Source: an uncultured Lachnospiraceae bacterium (lineage in GTDB: Bacteria > Bacillota > Clostridia > Lachnospirales > Lachnospiraceae). From it: a DNA stretch of 32,915 bases. The notes under the pieces were generated by a model. It searched no databases. It was not told where the DNA came from and was given only the letters and a program-made list of their open reading frames with translations. The DNA is taken from contig CAJUMV010000042.1 of the NCBI GenBank assembly GCA_910587715.1, positions 1 through 32,915 of the forward strand. The letters run 5' to 3'. Shown one piece after another: positions 15,019 through 23,858 of this stretch (positions are counted from its first letter, which is position 1; each line of letters opens with the position of its first letter). A program made the translations under genes and the position numbers.

Positions 15019-15917
15019 TCCTCTATCCTGACTTTTTGCGAAATCGCCCGATGAATCGCATTGAGCACCCGCTTTTTGTCGGCGCTCCACATCGGCGCCA
15101 CGAGCGTGCGCTTGTCCCCGTCGCCTGTCATGCGGTGGATGACCATATTTTCCGGGAGCAGGGCAACACAATCCGCAACCAGCTCCACATAGCTTTCAAA
15201 CGTAAGCGTTTCAAACTTTCCCTCCCGATAATCCTTTTCCAGGTCTGTGCCCTTGATCACATGTAATAGCTGCAGCTTTATCCCGTCCACATGACTTTTT
15301 CCCACATAAGCTGCCGTGTCAAGCATATCCTGTCTTGTCTCGCCCGGCAGTCCGAGCATCACATGCACGATCACGTCCATACCGCACGCCTTCAAGCGGG
15401 TTACGGCGTCATCATACACGGAAAGCGGATAGCCCCGGCGAATATATTCTGCCGTCGCGGGGTGTATGGTCTGCAGCCCAAGCTCCACCCAGACCGGTTT
15501 TATCTGATTGCACTCGCACAACAGGTCAAGCACCTCGTCCGGAAGACAGTCCGGACGCGTCGCGACGGACAGTACCGCTATGTCCTGATGGCTGATTGCC
15601 TCCATGTACAGGGCGCGCAGTTTTTCGACGGGCGCGTAGGTATTGGTAAATGCCTGAAAATAGGCAATGTATCTGCCATCCTTTATCTTCCCGGCTACTC
15701 TTTCCTTTCCCTTTTCAATCTGCTGCGTGATGCGCATCCTGCAATCCCCGGCAAATTCTCCCGAACCCGCCCCGGAGCAGAAAATGCATCCGCGCGTGTC
15801 TATGGTTCCGTCCCGATTCGGACAGGTAAACCCGCCGTCCAAGGCTATTTTGTACAGTTTTTGCCCAAAAGTATCCTGCAGATATTGATTCAGCGTGTAT
15901 ATTTTCATATCAGTCAA
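15015..15917 (-). CDS. TIGR01212-family radical SAM protein (YhcC-like)
   Basis: This radical S-adenosylmethionine protein belongs to the YhcC/TIGR01212 group, whose reaction is not established as far as I know. The 300-residue protein has the cluster-binding cysteines C32, C44 and C47 in GGFTCPNRDGTID and RGCIFCS, a TIM-barrel core with VWVELGLQTIHPATAEYI and MLGLPGETRQDML, and the C-terminal HRMTGDGDKRTLVAPMWS segment typical of the family. A TTG at 15917 lies at good distance from AGGCGG; an ATG nine bases later (15908) is the alternative. It starts eight bases past the stop of the NlpC/P60 gene and so is probably co-transcribed with it. Its 3' end carries the -35 of the lar promoter. Confidence 0.92.
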   Translation of the reverse strand: MTDMKIYTLNQYLQDTFGQKLYKIALDGGFTCPNRDGTIDTRGCIFCSGAGSGEFAGDCRMRITQQIEKGKERVAGKIKDGRYIAYFQAFTNTYAPVEKLRALYMEAISHQDIAVLSVATRPDCLPDEVLDLLCECNQIKPVWVELGLQTIHPATAEYIRRGYPLSVYDDAVTRLKACGMDVIVHVMLGLPGETRQDMLDTAAYVGKSHVDGIKLQLLHVIKGTDLEKDYREGKFETLTFESYVELVADCVALLPENMVIHRMTGDGDKRTLVAPMWSADKKRVLNAIHRAISQKVRIED

Positions 15918-15925
15918 CAGTCCGC

Positions 15926-17146
15926 CTACACAATCCGCCTTACCGTAACAATATTCCGGTAAGTCGCCGAGGTAATTTTAATCCCCGTCCGCTCCGTGCT
16001 GGCATGCACAATCTGTCCGTTCCCTATGTAGATGCCCACATGACCGCCATAATAAATCACGTCGCCCGGTCTGGCGTCGGAGTAAGACACCCCTTTACCC
16101 ACGGTTGACTGAGAGTAGGAGCTTCTGGGAAGATTAATGCCGAAATTTTTGTAGACCGACATCACAAAGCCCGAACAATCCGCTCCGTTTGTCAGGCTCG
16201 TACCGCCCGCCACGTAAGGATTCCCGATAAATTTGCAGGCATAATTCGCGATATCCTGTCCCTTTCCGCCGCCGGAGGACACCGGTTTCGGCGTCTCTTC
16301 TTTTCTGGAGGAACTTTCCGAGTCGGAATCCCCGTCGGCAAGCAGCGCTTCCTGCTCTTTTCTGCGCCGCTCCTCCTCTTCCTTTCGCTTTCTCTCCTCT
16401 TCCTCCCGGCGTTTGCGCTCTTCCTCTTCCAGTTTTCTTATCTGTGCCGTTTCCTGCTTAATCCGCGCCGTGTAGGTCGCCGCCTCCTGCTTTGCCTTCG
16501 TCAGCATCACGCCGTAGTTCTCATACTCTTCCTGTTTCTGGGCAAGCAGCTCCTCCATGTAAGCCTGCCCCTCCTGCAGCTCGGTTTTGGAGGTCTCAAG
16601 CTCCGACTTATCCTCCTCTAACGTGTCCCACAGCTCCTGCACACGTTTCACCGTTTCTTCGTATTCGGCAAGGAGTTTTCTGTCATAGTCGTAAAGCTCT
16701 TCCACGTATTTCGCCTTATTCACCATATCGCCCATGTTCCCCGCGCCGAAAAACATGTGCAGATAAGAGGAATCGCCCTTCTCATACATAAACTGGATGC
16801 GGATTTTCATGGAAGCGTACTGTTCGTCCTTCTCCGCCACCGCCGCGTCATAGTCAAGCTGCGTCCTGTAAATTTCTTCCTCTTTGTCGTTGATAGCCTC
16901 TTCACACAAGTTGATATCCGTAAGCAGGTTTACCAGCTCCGCATCAATCTCCTCAATCTCTTCTCCCACGCCCTCCTGCGCTTCCTGCGCTTCGGACGCC
17001 TGCTGCTGTGCGTTTTTCAGCTGAGACTGGTTCTTCTTCACGTCTTCGCGCAGTTCGGAAATAGTGGTAGCCGATATCGGGTCTACCACTGACAGACACA
17101 ATATGAAAGTTAATATGACGTAAAGCCGTCTCTTGTACTTTTTCAT
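15926..17146 (-). CDS. Secreted NlpC/P60 peptidoglycan hydrolase with coiled coil
   Basis: This secreted cell-wall hydrolase probably cuts peptide stems during growth or division, in the manner of PcsB/CwlO proteins controlled by FtsEX. Its 406 residues run: signal peptide (1-26, ending SATT), long coiled coil (about 28-265), a strikingly charged repetitive stretch of E, R and K (239-266), a Ser/Asp linker, and an NlpC/P60 domain (295-406) with catalytic Cys324 (ADCSGFV), His369 (GGHVGIYIG) and His381 (IVHAS). The gene begins 13 bases past the stop of asnS, with AGGA before the ATG, so transcription from the asnS operon is likely. No ftsEX genes are in the window. Confidence 0.93.
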   Translation of the reverse strand: MKKYKRRLYVILTFILCLSVVDPISATTISELREDVKKNQSQLKNAQQQASEAQEAQEGVGEEIEEIDAELVNLLTDINLCEEAINDKEEEIYRTQLDYDAAVAEKDEQYASMKIRIQFMYEKGDSSYLHMFFGAGNMGDMVNKAKYVEELYDYDRKLLAEYEETVKRVQELWDTLEEDKSELETSKTELQEGQAYMEELLAQKQEEYENYGVMLTKAKQEAATYTARIKQETAQIRKLEEEERKRREEEERKRKEEEERRRKEQEALLADGDSDSESSSRKEETPKPVSSGGGKGQDIANYACKFIGNPYVAGGTSLTNGADCSGFVMSVYKNFGINLPRSSYSQSTVGKGVSYSDARPGDVIYYGGHVGIYIGNGQIVHASTERTGIKITSATYRNIVTVRRIV

Positions 17147-17159
17147 TGCTCAGTCCTGT

Positions 17160-18551
17160 TTAGAGTTCACAATTGTTAACCGTTCTCGGGAAAGGAATCA
17201 CGTCACGGATATTGCTCATGCCGGTCAGATACATCACGCAGCGCTCGAAGCCAAGCCCGAAGCCCGCGTGTCTCGCCGAGCCGTACTTGCGCAAATCCAG
17301 ATAGAACTGATAATCCTCCTTGTTTAGTCCAAGCTCATCCATGCGCTTCTCCAGCAGCCCCAAGTCGTCCTCTCTCTGGCTGCCGCCGATAATCTCACCA
17401 ATGCCCGGCACGAGACAGTCCATAGCTGCCACCGTCTTGCCGTCCTCGTTTAACTTCATATAAAACGCCTTGATTTCCTTCGGATAATCCGTCACAAACA
17501 CAGGGCGTTTGAACTCCTGCTCCGTCAGAAACCGCTCATGCTCGGTCTGCAGATCGCAGCCCCATTCCACCTTATATTCAAAGCTGTCATTATGCTTTTT
17601 CAAAATCTCAATCGCCTCAGTATAAGTCACATGGGCGAAATCAGCGTTTAACACATGATTCAGCCGCTCAATCAGACCCTTGTCCACAAACTGATTAAAG
17701 AAATTCATTTCTTCCGGCGCATTCTCCAACACATAGCGAATCACATGTTTTAACATCGCCTCCGCCACCATCATGTCATCCGTCAAATCCGCAAACGCCA
17801 TCTCCGGCTCAATCATCCAGAATTCCGCCGCGTGTCTCGTGGTATTGGAATTTTCCGCCCGGAAAGTAGGGCCAAAGGTATATACGTTTTTAAACGCAAA
17901 CGCATACGTTTCCACGTTCAACTGTCCGCTCACCGTCAGGTTGGTGGGCTTACCGAAGAAATCCGTGCTGTAATCCACCTGCCCATCCGGCGTCTGCGGC
18001 AGGTTGTTTAAATCCATAGTCGTCACCTGGAACATCTCGCCCGCGCCCTCACAGTCGCTGCCCGTGATAATCGGCGTGTGCACATAGACGAACCCTCTCT
18101 CCTGAAAGAAGGTGTGAATCGCGTAGGCAATCAGAGAGCGCACACGAAACACCGCCTGAAACGTATTTGTTCTCGGACGCAGATGGGAAATGGTGCGCAG
18201 ATACTCAAAGCTGTGCCGCTTTTTCTGTAACGGGTAATCCGCCGTGGACATGCCTTCCACAAGAATCTCCTCCGCCTGCATCTCGAATTTCTGTTTCGCC
18301 TGCGGCGTCGCCACAATCTTGCCCCTCGCGATAATCGCGGAACCCACATTCAATTTGGAAATGGCTTCAAAATTTTCCAGCCCGTCGGCATACACAACCT
18401 GCAGCGGCTCAAAAAAAGTGCCGTCGTTAATCACGATAAAGCCAAAGGTTTTAGAATCCCGAATGCTTCTCACCCAGCCGCCTACCGTCACTTCCTTATC
18501 CATATATGTCTCGCTGTCCCGATACAAATCTTTGATATCTGTCAAGTTCAT
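17160..18551 (-). CDS. asnS: Asparaginyl-tRNA synthetase
   Basis: This class II aminoacyl-tRNA synthetase charges tRNA-Asn with asparagine in the cytoplasm. The 463-residue protein has an N-terminal OB-fold anticodon-binding domain (about 15-110, VTVGGWVRSIRDSKTFGFI) and a catalytic core with motif 2 around FRAENSNTTRHAAEFWMIEPE and motif 3 around GFGLGFERCVMYLTGMSNIR, ending IPFPRTVNN. Length is normal. AGGGGG precedes the ATG. It lies 25 bases past the stop of the FKBP/trigger-factor-like lipoprotein gene and 13 bases before the NlpC/P60 gene, so it is the middle gene of a four-gene transcription unit. Confidence 0.97.
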   Translation of the reverse strand: MNLTDIKDLYRDSETYMDKEVTVGGWVRSIRDSKTFGFIVINDGTFFEPLQVVYADGLENFEAISKLNVGSAIIARGKIVATPQAKQKFEMQAEEILVEGMSTADYPLQKKRHSFEYLRTISHLRPRTNTFQAVFRVRSLIAYAIHTFFQERGFVYVHTPIITGSDCEGAGEMFQVTTMDLNNLPQTPDGQVDYSTDFFGKPTNLTVSGQLNVETYAFAFKNVYTFGPTFRAENSNTTRHAAEFWMIEPEMAFADLTDDMMVAEAMLKHVIRYVLENAPEEMNFFNQFVDKGLIERLNHVLNADFAHVTYTEAIEILKKHNDSFEYKVEWGCDLQTEHERFLTEQEFKRPVFVTDYPKEIKAFYMKLNEDGKTVAAMDCLVPGIGEIIGGSQREDDLGLLEKRMDELGLNKEDYQFYLDLRKYGSARHAGFGLGFERCVMYLTGMSNIRDVIPFPRTVNNCEL

Positions 18552-18576
18552 CTTACAATACCCCCTGTTTTTCTTC

Positions 18577-19671
18577 TCAGTCCACGATTGTGGCTGTCTC
18601 CTGAATATTTCCGTTCTCCTTTAAAAATGCCACCACTTTTTTGCGCATCAGGTCTTCCTTCAGCGATTCCATATCCACGCTCTTTTGCAGCTCCTCCTCA
18701 GAGGCATAGCCGTAAATCGTCATCAGCGCGGAAACCTCCCCGGCGACTTCCTCCTCTGTAGGCACAAGTCCTTCCTTATCGGCGATCGCCTGATACATGA
18801 TATACTGCTTCGCCATCCGCACGCCCTCTTCGTCAAAAAGCGTCCGGTACCCTGCCTCGTCAAGCCCCTGATAAAGCTGCATATACTGCGCGAGAGACAT
18901 ACCAATCGAAGAAGCCCTGGCGCTCATATTGTTCTCAATGCTTGTGATAAAACGCTCCACCATCTCTTCCGGCGGATCCTGAAACGTGCTGTTTTCCATA
19001 ATCGTTGACGCCATGGCAGTTTCAATCTCATTGTCATAAGTGCTCTGCGCCGCCTGGTCATAAAGATTATACACGTAATCGTTCAGCTCCTGCGCCGTCT
19101 GCGCGCCGCCGGTGTTGTAGCCCTCCTCACCAAGCTGCTTCACCAGCTCGTCCGTAAGCGTCGGCGCTTTGCTCTCGCTTATGCCGTTCACCGTCACTTC
19201 AAACACCACATCCTCTCCCGCAAGGTCGGGATTGCCGTTATAAGGATCGGGAAATGTCAGGTTAAGGCTGCGGGTCTCCCCAATCTCCGCGCCGACCAGC
19301 CCATCCTCGAACCCTTCTATAAACTGTCCGGAACCGATAGTCAGATCAAAGCCTGTCCCCGTTCCGCCGTCAAAGGCTGTGCCATCATGGTATCCCACGA
19401 AGTCTATGTTCGCCACATCTCCTTCCTGCACGGCTCTGCCGGTCACCGGCACCTTTTCCGCTTTCGGCGCAAGATAATTGTCACGAATATAATTGTCTAC
19501 CGCGCCCTCCGGCACCTCCGGCTTATTGACCGTCGCTTCGATTCCCGTGTAAGCGCCAAGCGTCACATATTTTTCCGCCTTGATATCCTTCAGATACTCT
19601 TTACTGCCGCACGCAGTCAGAAAAAGCGATGAGGCAAGCACCGCTGCGACAACACAGATTTTTCTTTTCAT
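18577..19671 (-). CDS. FKBP-type peptidyl-prolyl isomerase lipoprotein (trigger-factor-like)
   Basis: This lipid-anchored folding helper probably acts on secreted proteins outside the membrane. The 364-residue protein starts with a lipoprotein signal peptide (lipobox LTAC, Cys21). An FKBP domain (about 75-170) contains VANIDFVGYHDGTAFDGG, GSGQFIEGFEDGLVG and LNLTFPDPY. After it comes an alpha-helical region resembling the C-terminal arms of trigger factor. The N-terminal ribosome-binding domain of trigger factor is absent, which fits an exported PrsA-like role. It is the first gene of the unit that includes asnS. Active-site assignment is from family knowledge; no partner is visible. Confidence 0.88.
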   Translation of the reverse strand: MKRKICVVAAVLASSLFLTACGSKEYLKDIKAEKYVTLGAYTGIEATVNKPEVPEGAVDNYIRDNYLAPKAEKVPVTGRAVQEGDVANIDFVGYHDGTAFDGGTGTGFDLTIGSGQFIEGFEDGLVGAEIGETRSLNLTFPDPYNGNPDLAGEDVVFEVTVNGISESKAPTLTDELVKQLGEEGYNTGGAQTAQELNDYVYNLYDQAAQSTYDNEIETAMASTIMENSTFQDPPEEMVERFITSIENNMSARASSIGMSLAQYMQLYQGLDEAGYRTLFDEEGVRMAKQYIMYQAIADKEGLVPTEEEVAGEVSALMTIYGYASEEELQKSVDMESLKEDLMRKKVVAFLKENGNIQETATIVD

Positions 19672-19748
19672 AATCTCCTCAATTCCTCTTTTCTACTCAT
19701 AAATTGCAACTGCCCACTGCCTTTACAGCCGCTATAAATTCAACTTTT

Positions 19749-19778
19749 ATCTTACCACAGCCGTCCTTTGTTTGTCTA
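19749..19778 (-). promoter_or_regulatory. Promoter of the FKBP lipoprotein-asnS unit
   Basis: Read on the minus strand, TAGACA (19778-19773), an 18-base spacer and TAAGAT (19754-19749), the -10 preceded by TGG as an extended -10. It is about 80 bases before the start codon at 19671. Confidence 0.6.
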
Positions 19779-19840
19779 TATGCGAGCTTTTGTATTTCAC
19801 GACCTGTCACACAAAATGCTCCCCAGTCGTATTTTGCCGC

Positions 19841-19869
19841 TTGCACTACACGCGGAACAATGTTAAAAT
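19841..19869 (+). promoter_or_regulatory. Promoter of the membrane-anchored protein gene at 19908
   Basis: TTGCAC (19841-19846), a 17-base spacer and TAAAAT (19864-19869), with a TGT extended -10 element just before it. It is divergent from the FKBP lipoprotein promoter about 65 bases away. Confidence 0.7.
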
Positions 19870-19907
19870 ATTTTTTGCACCTATTAAAACGTGAACGGAG
19901 GATTTCC

Positions 19908-20384
19908 ATGAGTACAGTTACCATTGTCTTACTGGTGATTCTGGCGGTTCTGATCATCGCCGTAATCGCTTTATATTTTGTAGGAAAGAAAACGCAGAAA
20001 AAGCAGGAAGAGCAACAGGAACAAATCGATGCGATGAAGCAGACTGTATCCATGCTCGTTATCGATAAGAAACGGATGAAACTAAAAGATGCAGGACTTC
20101 CCCAAATCGTTTTGGACCAGACGCCCAAGCTGCTTCGCGGCTCCAAGCTTCCCGTGGTGAAAGCAAAAGTCGGACCGCAGATTATGACGCTTATCTGCGA
20201 CGAAAAAATTTTCGACGCCGTTCCCGTCAAGAAGGAAGTAAAGGCTGATGTCAGCGGCATTTACATCACGGGCGTGAAGGGACTGCACGGCAAGGCTCCT
20301 GTGGTGGAGCAGAAGAAAAAGAGCAAGTTCAAGCAGCTGGTGGAAAAAGCACAGGAAAAAGCAGGGGCGAAGCCCGTCAAATGA
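19908..20384 (+). CDS. Membrane-anchored conserved protein, unknown function
   Basis: The 158-residue protein begins with one strongly hydrophobic helix (about 4-26). A charged, probably coiled-coil stretch (27-50) and a soluble domain (about 50-135) follow, then a lysine-rich tail. There is no signal cleavage site, so the bulk is probably cytoplasmic, tethered by the N-terminal helix. The ATG at 19908 has GGAGGA at good spacing and a clear promoter; an in-frame extension to 19704 crosses that promoter and is rejected. I do not recognise a named domain. The gene stands alone on the plus strand between two minus-strand operons and ends in its own terminator. Confidence 0.8.
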   Translation: MSTVTIVLLVILAVLIIAVIALYFVGKKTQKKQEEQQEQIDAMKQTVSMLVIDKKRMKLKDAGLPQIVLDQTPKLLRGSKLPVVKAKVGPQIMTLICDEKIFDAVPVKKEVKADVSGIYITGVKGLHGKAPVVEQKKKSKFKQLVEKAQEKAGAKPVK

Positions 20385-20401
20385 TCAAACCAAACACTGT
20401 G

Positions 20402-20442
20402 CAGCGGTTTTACGACATGAGCGTAAAGCCGCTGTTTTCTTT
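20402..20442 (+). terminator. Intrinsic terminator after the gene at 19908
   Basis: CAGCGG plus seven more pairs form a 13-pair stem (one U-G) around a seven-base loop, followed by TTTTCTTT. It lies 17 bases past the stop at 20384 and overlaps the last codons of the convergent DUF1934 gene. Confidence 0.85.
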
Positions 20443-20862
20443 GGAGCGGATATCGATTTTGATGTGGCAGTCGGAAAAGAACTCATAATTGATGTCCAGC
20501 GCATAGTCCACATCCACCACGATATTATCTTCCTTTTCGTCGATGGTTATTCGTTTCGTGTCGATTCCCACCAGAATCTGCCCGAAAGGCGTATTGTAGT
20601 TCGACAGGTTCTTTTTGTTTTCCTGAAAAACCATATGTACATTCACCAGACCGTTGCGGGTCAGCTCCACCATCTGCCCGCAGAATTTCAGGCGGTTCTT
20701 CGTAGGGCGCTCAAAGCCTTCCGTGACCTCCTCATAGACCACATAATGTCTGTCATTCTTCTTATAATAATCCCCCACAGTGACCGTCTCGATTTTGTCG
20801 GCGTCTTCCTCCCGCTGGTCGAACTGTAATCCCTGTAAAGTCAGTAATACTTCTTTTGTCAT
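20410..20862 (-). CDS. DUF1934 family protein (YwiB-like)
   Basis: This 150-residue protein belongs to the DUF1934/YwiB family of small beta-barrel proteins with a lipocalin-like fold; the biochemical role is unknown. Typical stretches are MTKEVLLTLQGLQ at the start, YVVYEE, NRLKFCGQMVELTRNG, TPFGQILVGIDTKRI and a final VDVDYALDINYEFFSDCHIKI. It has no signal peptide and no membrane helix. It starts 12 bases after the murI stop and is the last gene of the ispE operon direction. Its 3' end lies inside the terminator hairpin of the convergent gene, so the two units are packed with no spacer. Confidence 0.9.
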   Translation of the reverse strand: MTKEVLLTLQGLQFDQREEDADKIETVTVGDYYKKNDRHYVVYEEVTEGFERPTKNRLKFCGQMVELTRNGLVNVHMVFQENKKNLSNYNTPFGQILVGIDTKRITIDEKEDNIVVDVDYALDINYEFFSDCHIKIDIRSKENSGFTLMS

Positions 20863-20874
20863 ATTTCACTTCCT

Positions 20875-21702
20875 CTAATATTCATCAATCCGAATCAGTT
20901 TCGCGGACAAAATGCCGTAGGACAGAATAGAGTTGGCAAACCGCTGAAATTTGTCGGCAGCATCACTGACAAAAAAGCGGTACAGCTCCGTCCCCAGCCC
21001 CGGTCTGCGCTCACTCTCCAGACCATGCTCTGCTAAAAGCAGCTTTAGTTCCCTCGCCGTCTCATAGGCGGGATTGACCAGCGTTACTTTCTCCCCCATA
21101 ATCTTCGCCACCGTGGAGCGCAGCATCGGATAATGGGTACATCCCAAAATCAAGGTATCAATGCCGCTGTCGATCAGCTCCGTCAGATAGCGGCGGGCAA
21201 TCTCGTCCGTCACCGGATCTTCCCAAAGCCCTTCCTCCACTAACGGCACAAAGAGCGGACACGCCTTTCCGATAACGCTGACACTACTGTCATGTTCTTC
21301 TATGTAACGACTGTATATCCCGCTGCTTATGGTTGCCTCCGTCGCCACCACGCCGATTTTCTTGTTCACGGTAGCCGAAAGAGCCGCCTTAGCTCCCGGC
21401 TTCACCACGCCGATCATCGGAATATCTGACTCTTTTTCCAGCTCCTCCAGCGCGTAGGCGCTCGCCGTATTGCATGCCACCACAATCGCTTTCACCTGCT
21501 GCGTCTCCAGAAAACGTACAATCTGTCTGGAATATCTGGTCACCGTCTCCTTCGATTTATTTCCGTAAGGCACCCGCGCCGTGTCACCGAAATATACAAT
21601 CCGCTCGTTGGGGAGCTGCCGCATAATCTCGCGTGCCACCGTCAGCCCTCCCACGCCCGAGTCAAACACGCCTATCGGGCTGTTATGCCACTCTTCGCTC
21701 AT
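20875..21702 (-). CDS. murI: Glutamate racemase
   Basis: MurI converts L-glutamate to D-glutamate for peptidoglycan, in the cytoplasm, with no cofactor. The 275-residue protein has the substrate loop GVFDSGVGGLTVARE (D14, S15) and the two catalytic cysteines, Cys77 in VVACNTASA and Cys188 in LGCTHYP with His190. Length is normal for the family. The ATG at 21702 follows a weak GGAA-type ribosome binding site. It lies between a small exported-protein gene and the DUF1934 gene, all on the minus strand. Confidence 0.96.
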   Translation of the reverse strand: MSEEWHNSPIGVFDSGVGGLTVAREIMRQLPNERIVYFGDTARVPYGNKSKETVTRYSRQIVRFLETQQVKAIVVACNTASAYALEELEKESDIPMIGVVKPGAKAALSATVNKKIGVVATEATISSGIYSRYIEEHDSSVSVIGKACPLFVPLVEEGLWEDPVTDEIARRYLTELIDSGIDTLILGCTHYPMLRSTVAKIMGEKVTLVNPAYETARELKLLLAEHGLESERRPGLGTELYRFFVSDAADKFQRFANSILSYGILSAKLIRIDEY

Positions 21703-21787
21703 GGTTTCCGACCCTTCCTAATCTATTTCCATTCACACCTCACCGGCTCCGGCAATCCTTTGCGGTCATTCGATGTGAACAGTGTCA

Positions 21788-22102
21788 CTAATCCTTCCCC
21801 GCAGCCAGATTTTCCTCAAGCCATTCTAAAAACCGGCTGCTTATCACAATCTCATCGCCGGAGGCGTCCCAGATATCTTCCACCTTCATCTGCGCCGACG
21901 CTGCCGGGACATCCACCCCCGCGCCGGAAACGCCCTGCCCGCCTATCGGTTCCGCCTGTGCCGGCAGACTGCTCGCCCTCGTTTCCTCCGGCGTCACCAC
22001 CTCACAAGTCTCCTCCGAAAAACATAATTCCGGATAAAATATCCCCCACCATACTGCCGCAAAAAGACAAGCTGCCAGTGTTCTTCCTTTTTTCTTCATC
22101 AT
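21788..22102 (-). CDS. Small exported or membrane-anchored protein, unknown
   Basis: The 104-residue protein starts MMKKKGRTLAACLFAAVWW, a basic n-region with one hydrophobic helix (about 8-24) that may be a signal peptide or anchor. The rest is acidic, low in structure at first (Pro, Ala, Ser, Gly, Thr rich, about 33-70), and ends in a short helical segment (SSRFLEWLEENLA). The ATG at 22102 has AGGAG five bases upstream. A CTGCCG/CGGCAG hairpin (22115-22133) lies right before that ribosome binding site. I recognise no family. It lies between gntR and murI on the same strand. Confidence 0.6.
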   Translation of the reverse strand: MMKKKGRTLAACLFAAVWWGIFYPELCFSEETCEVVTPEETRASSLPAQAEPIGGQGVSGAGVDVPAASAQMKVEDIWDASGDEIVISSRFLEWLEENLAAGKD

Positions 22103-22186
22103 CCCTACTCCTATCTGCCGATATCTCCGGCAGTTGGAGTATTCCCGTTTTTGCGCATCCTGATACACTGTTTCTCAAACGGATGT

Positions 22187-22882
22187 TTAGCGGGATGTGC
22201 GTTTCCCTTTGGGGTCGATGCGTATCTGCCTGATAATGGACTGCTCCTGATTATCAATGTGGAGCCTTGCCGCCGCAGCCGCCTTTTCCCGGTCTCCGTT
22301 CATAATACTTTCATATATCATCCTATGCTCACTGACCAGATTCTCATGCCCGCTCTCGTCCTTAATATACTCAAAACGGTAGCGGTACATCTGCTCGGAC
22401 AGGTTGTTGATCAGTTGAATCAGCCGCTGGTTTCCCGTCGCCTGCACAATGATATCGTGCAATGCCACATCCGCCTCCGCGATGGTCACTGCGTCTCCCG
22501 TCCTCGTAGCCTCCTCAAAGCTGTCGCAGGCTCTCTTCAACGCCGCTTTGCCCTCCGGCGTGATCCTGTCGCACGCAAGCTCCGCGCAGAGCGCATCCAG
22601 CGCGCGCCTTACCTCCAACACGTCCTGTAAGCTTTTCTCCGTGATCTGCGCCACCTCCGCGCCGCGCCTCGGAATCATGGTCACCAGACCTTCCAGCTCC
22701 AATTTCCGTATCGCCTCGCGGATCGGCGTGCGGCTCACGCCCAGACGGTTTGCCAGATGGATCTCCATCAGCCTCTCCCCTGGTTTCAGTTCGCCCGTCA
22801 AAATGGCACGGCGCAGCGTGTTGAACACCACATCCCGCAACGGCAGAAATTCGTCCATATTTACCGTGAAATCATGATCCAT
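22187..22882 (-). CDS. GntR-family regulator, FadR/FCD subgroup
   Basis: This 231-residue transcription regulator has an N-terminal winged helix-turn-helix (about 12-78, with LANRLGVSRTPIREAIRKLE) and a C-terminal all-helical FCD ligand domain (about 85-215). The FCD metal-site residues are present: D138, H142, H186 and H208, so it probably binds a metal-coordinated carboxylate ligand. The ligand cannot be told from sequence. It starts 14 bases past the ispE stop and so shares the ispE promoter, which carries palindromes of the kind FCD regulators bind. Autoregulation is the simplest guess. Confidence 0.93.
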   Translation of the reverse strand: MDHDFTVNMDEFLPLRDVVFNTLRRAILTGELKPGERLMEIHLANRLGVSRTPIREAIRKLELEGLVTMIPRRGAEVAQITEKSLQDVLEVRRALDALCAELACDRITPEGKAALKRACDSFEEATRTGDAVTIAEADVALHDIIVQATGNQRLIQLINNLSEQMYRYRFEYIKDESGHENLVSEHRMIYESIMNGDREKAAAAARLHIDNQEQSIIRQIRIDPKGKRTSR

Positions 22883-22896
22883 ACACTACCTCCCCG

Positions 22897-23766
22897 TCAG
22901 AGCAGTTTATTGTTGCAAAACCCCGTCACGAAAACGGAAGCTGCCGGCTCCTCTGCCCTTATGGCTGCGGCGGCTTTCTCCGCCTCTTCCTTCTCTCTAT
23001 AAATACCGAACACCGTGGGACCGCTGCCGCTCATCAGCGCGTTTTCCGCCCCCAGCTCACACATCATCCGTTTCAACTTATCAATGACCGGATACTCTTT
23101 CACGGTGACCGTTTCCAGCACATTCCCCATCCTGTCCGTAATTCCTCTCAGCTCTCCCGCCGCAAGAGCCGCCGCCATCCCGTCGATATCCGGGTGGAAG
23201 GTAAGTTTATCCGCCTGCAAATGTCCGTAGACAAAAGCCGTGGAAACATCAATATCCGGCTTTGCTATCACCAGATGACAAGCGGGCGGTTCTGACAACG
23301 GTGTCAGAATCTCTCCGATTCCCTCCGACAGCATGGTGCCGCCCTGTATGCAGTAAGGGATGTCCGCCCCCAGCGTCACACCGATTTCTTTCAGCTCCTC
23401 CGCCGAATATCCCATCCCAAAAAGCGCGTTCACCCCCCGCAGCGTCGCCGCCGCATCCGCACTGCCGCCTGCCATACCCGCCGCAATAGGAATCTTTTTC
23501 TGCAAGGTAATGGAGACGCCCTCCCTAATCTGCTTTTTTTCCAACAAAAGCGCCGCCGCCCGATAAACCAGATTGTTCTCATCCGCCGGCAAATCTGCGC
23601 CCTCTATCTGCAGCTCAATGCCCGGCTCCTCCCTTTTTTCAAAGGTCAGCTCGTCACAGATATCCACGGTCTGCATGATCATCTTTACCTCATGATAACC
23701 GTCGGGTCTGCGCCGCAGCACATCCAGTCCCAGATTTATTTTTGCGTAAGCCTTCTCTCTTATCAT
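22897..23766 (-). CDS. ispE: 4-diphosphocytidyl-2-C-methyl-D-erythritol kinase
   Basis: IspE phosphorylates CDP-methylerythritol at the 2-hydroxyl with ATP in the MEP pathway to isoprenoid precursors. The 289-residue GHMP kinase has K9 in AYAKINLGLDV, the glycine-rich ATP loop PIAAGMAGGSADAAATL, catalytic D135 in LGADIPYCIQGGT and the C-terminal LMSGSGPTVFGIY. Length is normal. It is the first gene after a near-consensus promoter and is followed closely by gntR. Confidence 0.96.
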   Translation of the reverse strand: MIREKAYAKINLGLDVLRRRPDGYHEVKMIMQTVDICDELTFEKREEPGIELQIEGADLPADENNLVYRAAALLLEKKQIREGVSITLQKKIPIAAGMAGGSADAAATLRGVNALFGMGYSAEELKEIGVTLGADIPYCIQGGTMLSEGIGEILTPLSEPPACHLVIAKPDIDVSTAFVYGHLQADKLTFHPDIDGMAAALAAGELRGITDRMGNVLETVTVKEYPVIDKLKRMMCELGAENALMSGSGPTVFGIYREKEEAEKAAAAIRAEEPAASVFVTGFCNNKLL

Positions 23767-23846
23767 AATTGCTCCTGCTTTTCACCGACCGCACATTTGC
23801 CGTTCTTTTCCTGCTATCGGCGCTTTTCTGCCAACCTTAATGTACT

Positions 23847-23856
23847 TTGTATACAA
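23847..23856. promoter_or_regulatory. Palindrome TTGTATACAA over the ispE transcription start
   Basis: A perfect 10-base palindrome just downstream of the ispE -10, where a repressor would block initiation. The GTATAC core is of the type bound by FCD-subgroup GntR regulators such as UxuR, and a GntR-FCD gene is the second gene of the operon. Confidence 0.5.
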
Positions 23857-23858
23857 GG

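Noticed and set aside
16330..16440. Purine/pyrimidine-rich tandem repeat in the NlpC/P60 gene
   Set aside because: It encodes the Glu/Arg/Lys-rich helix linker of the protein and needs no further explanation.
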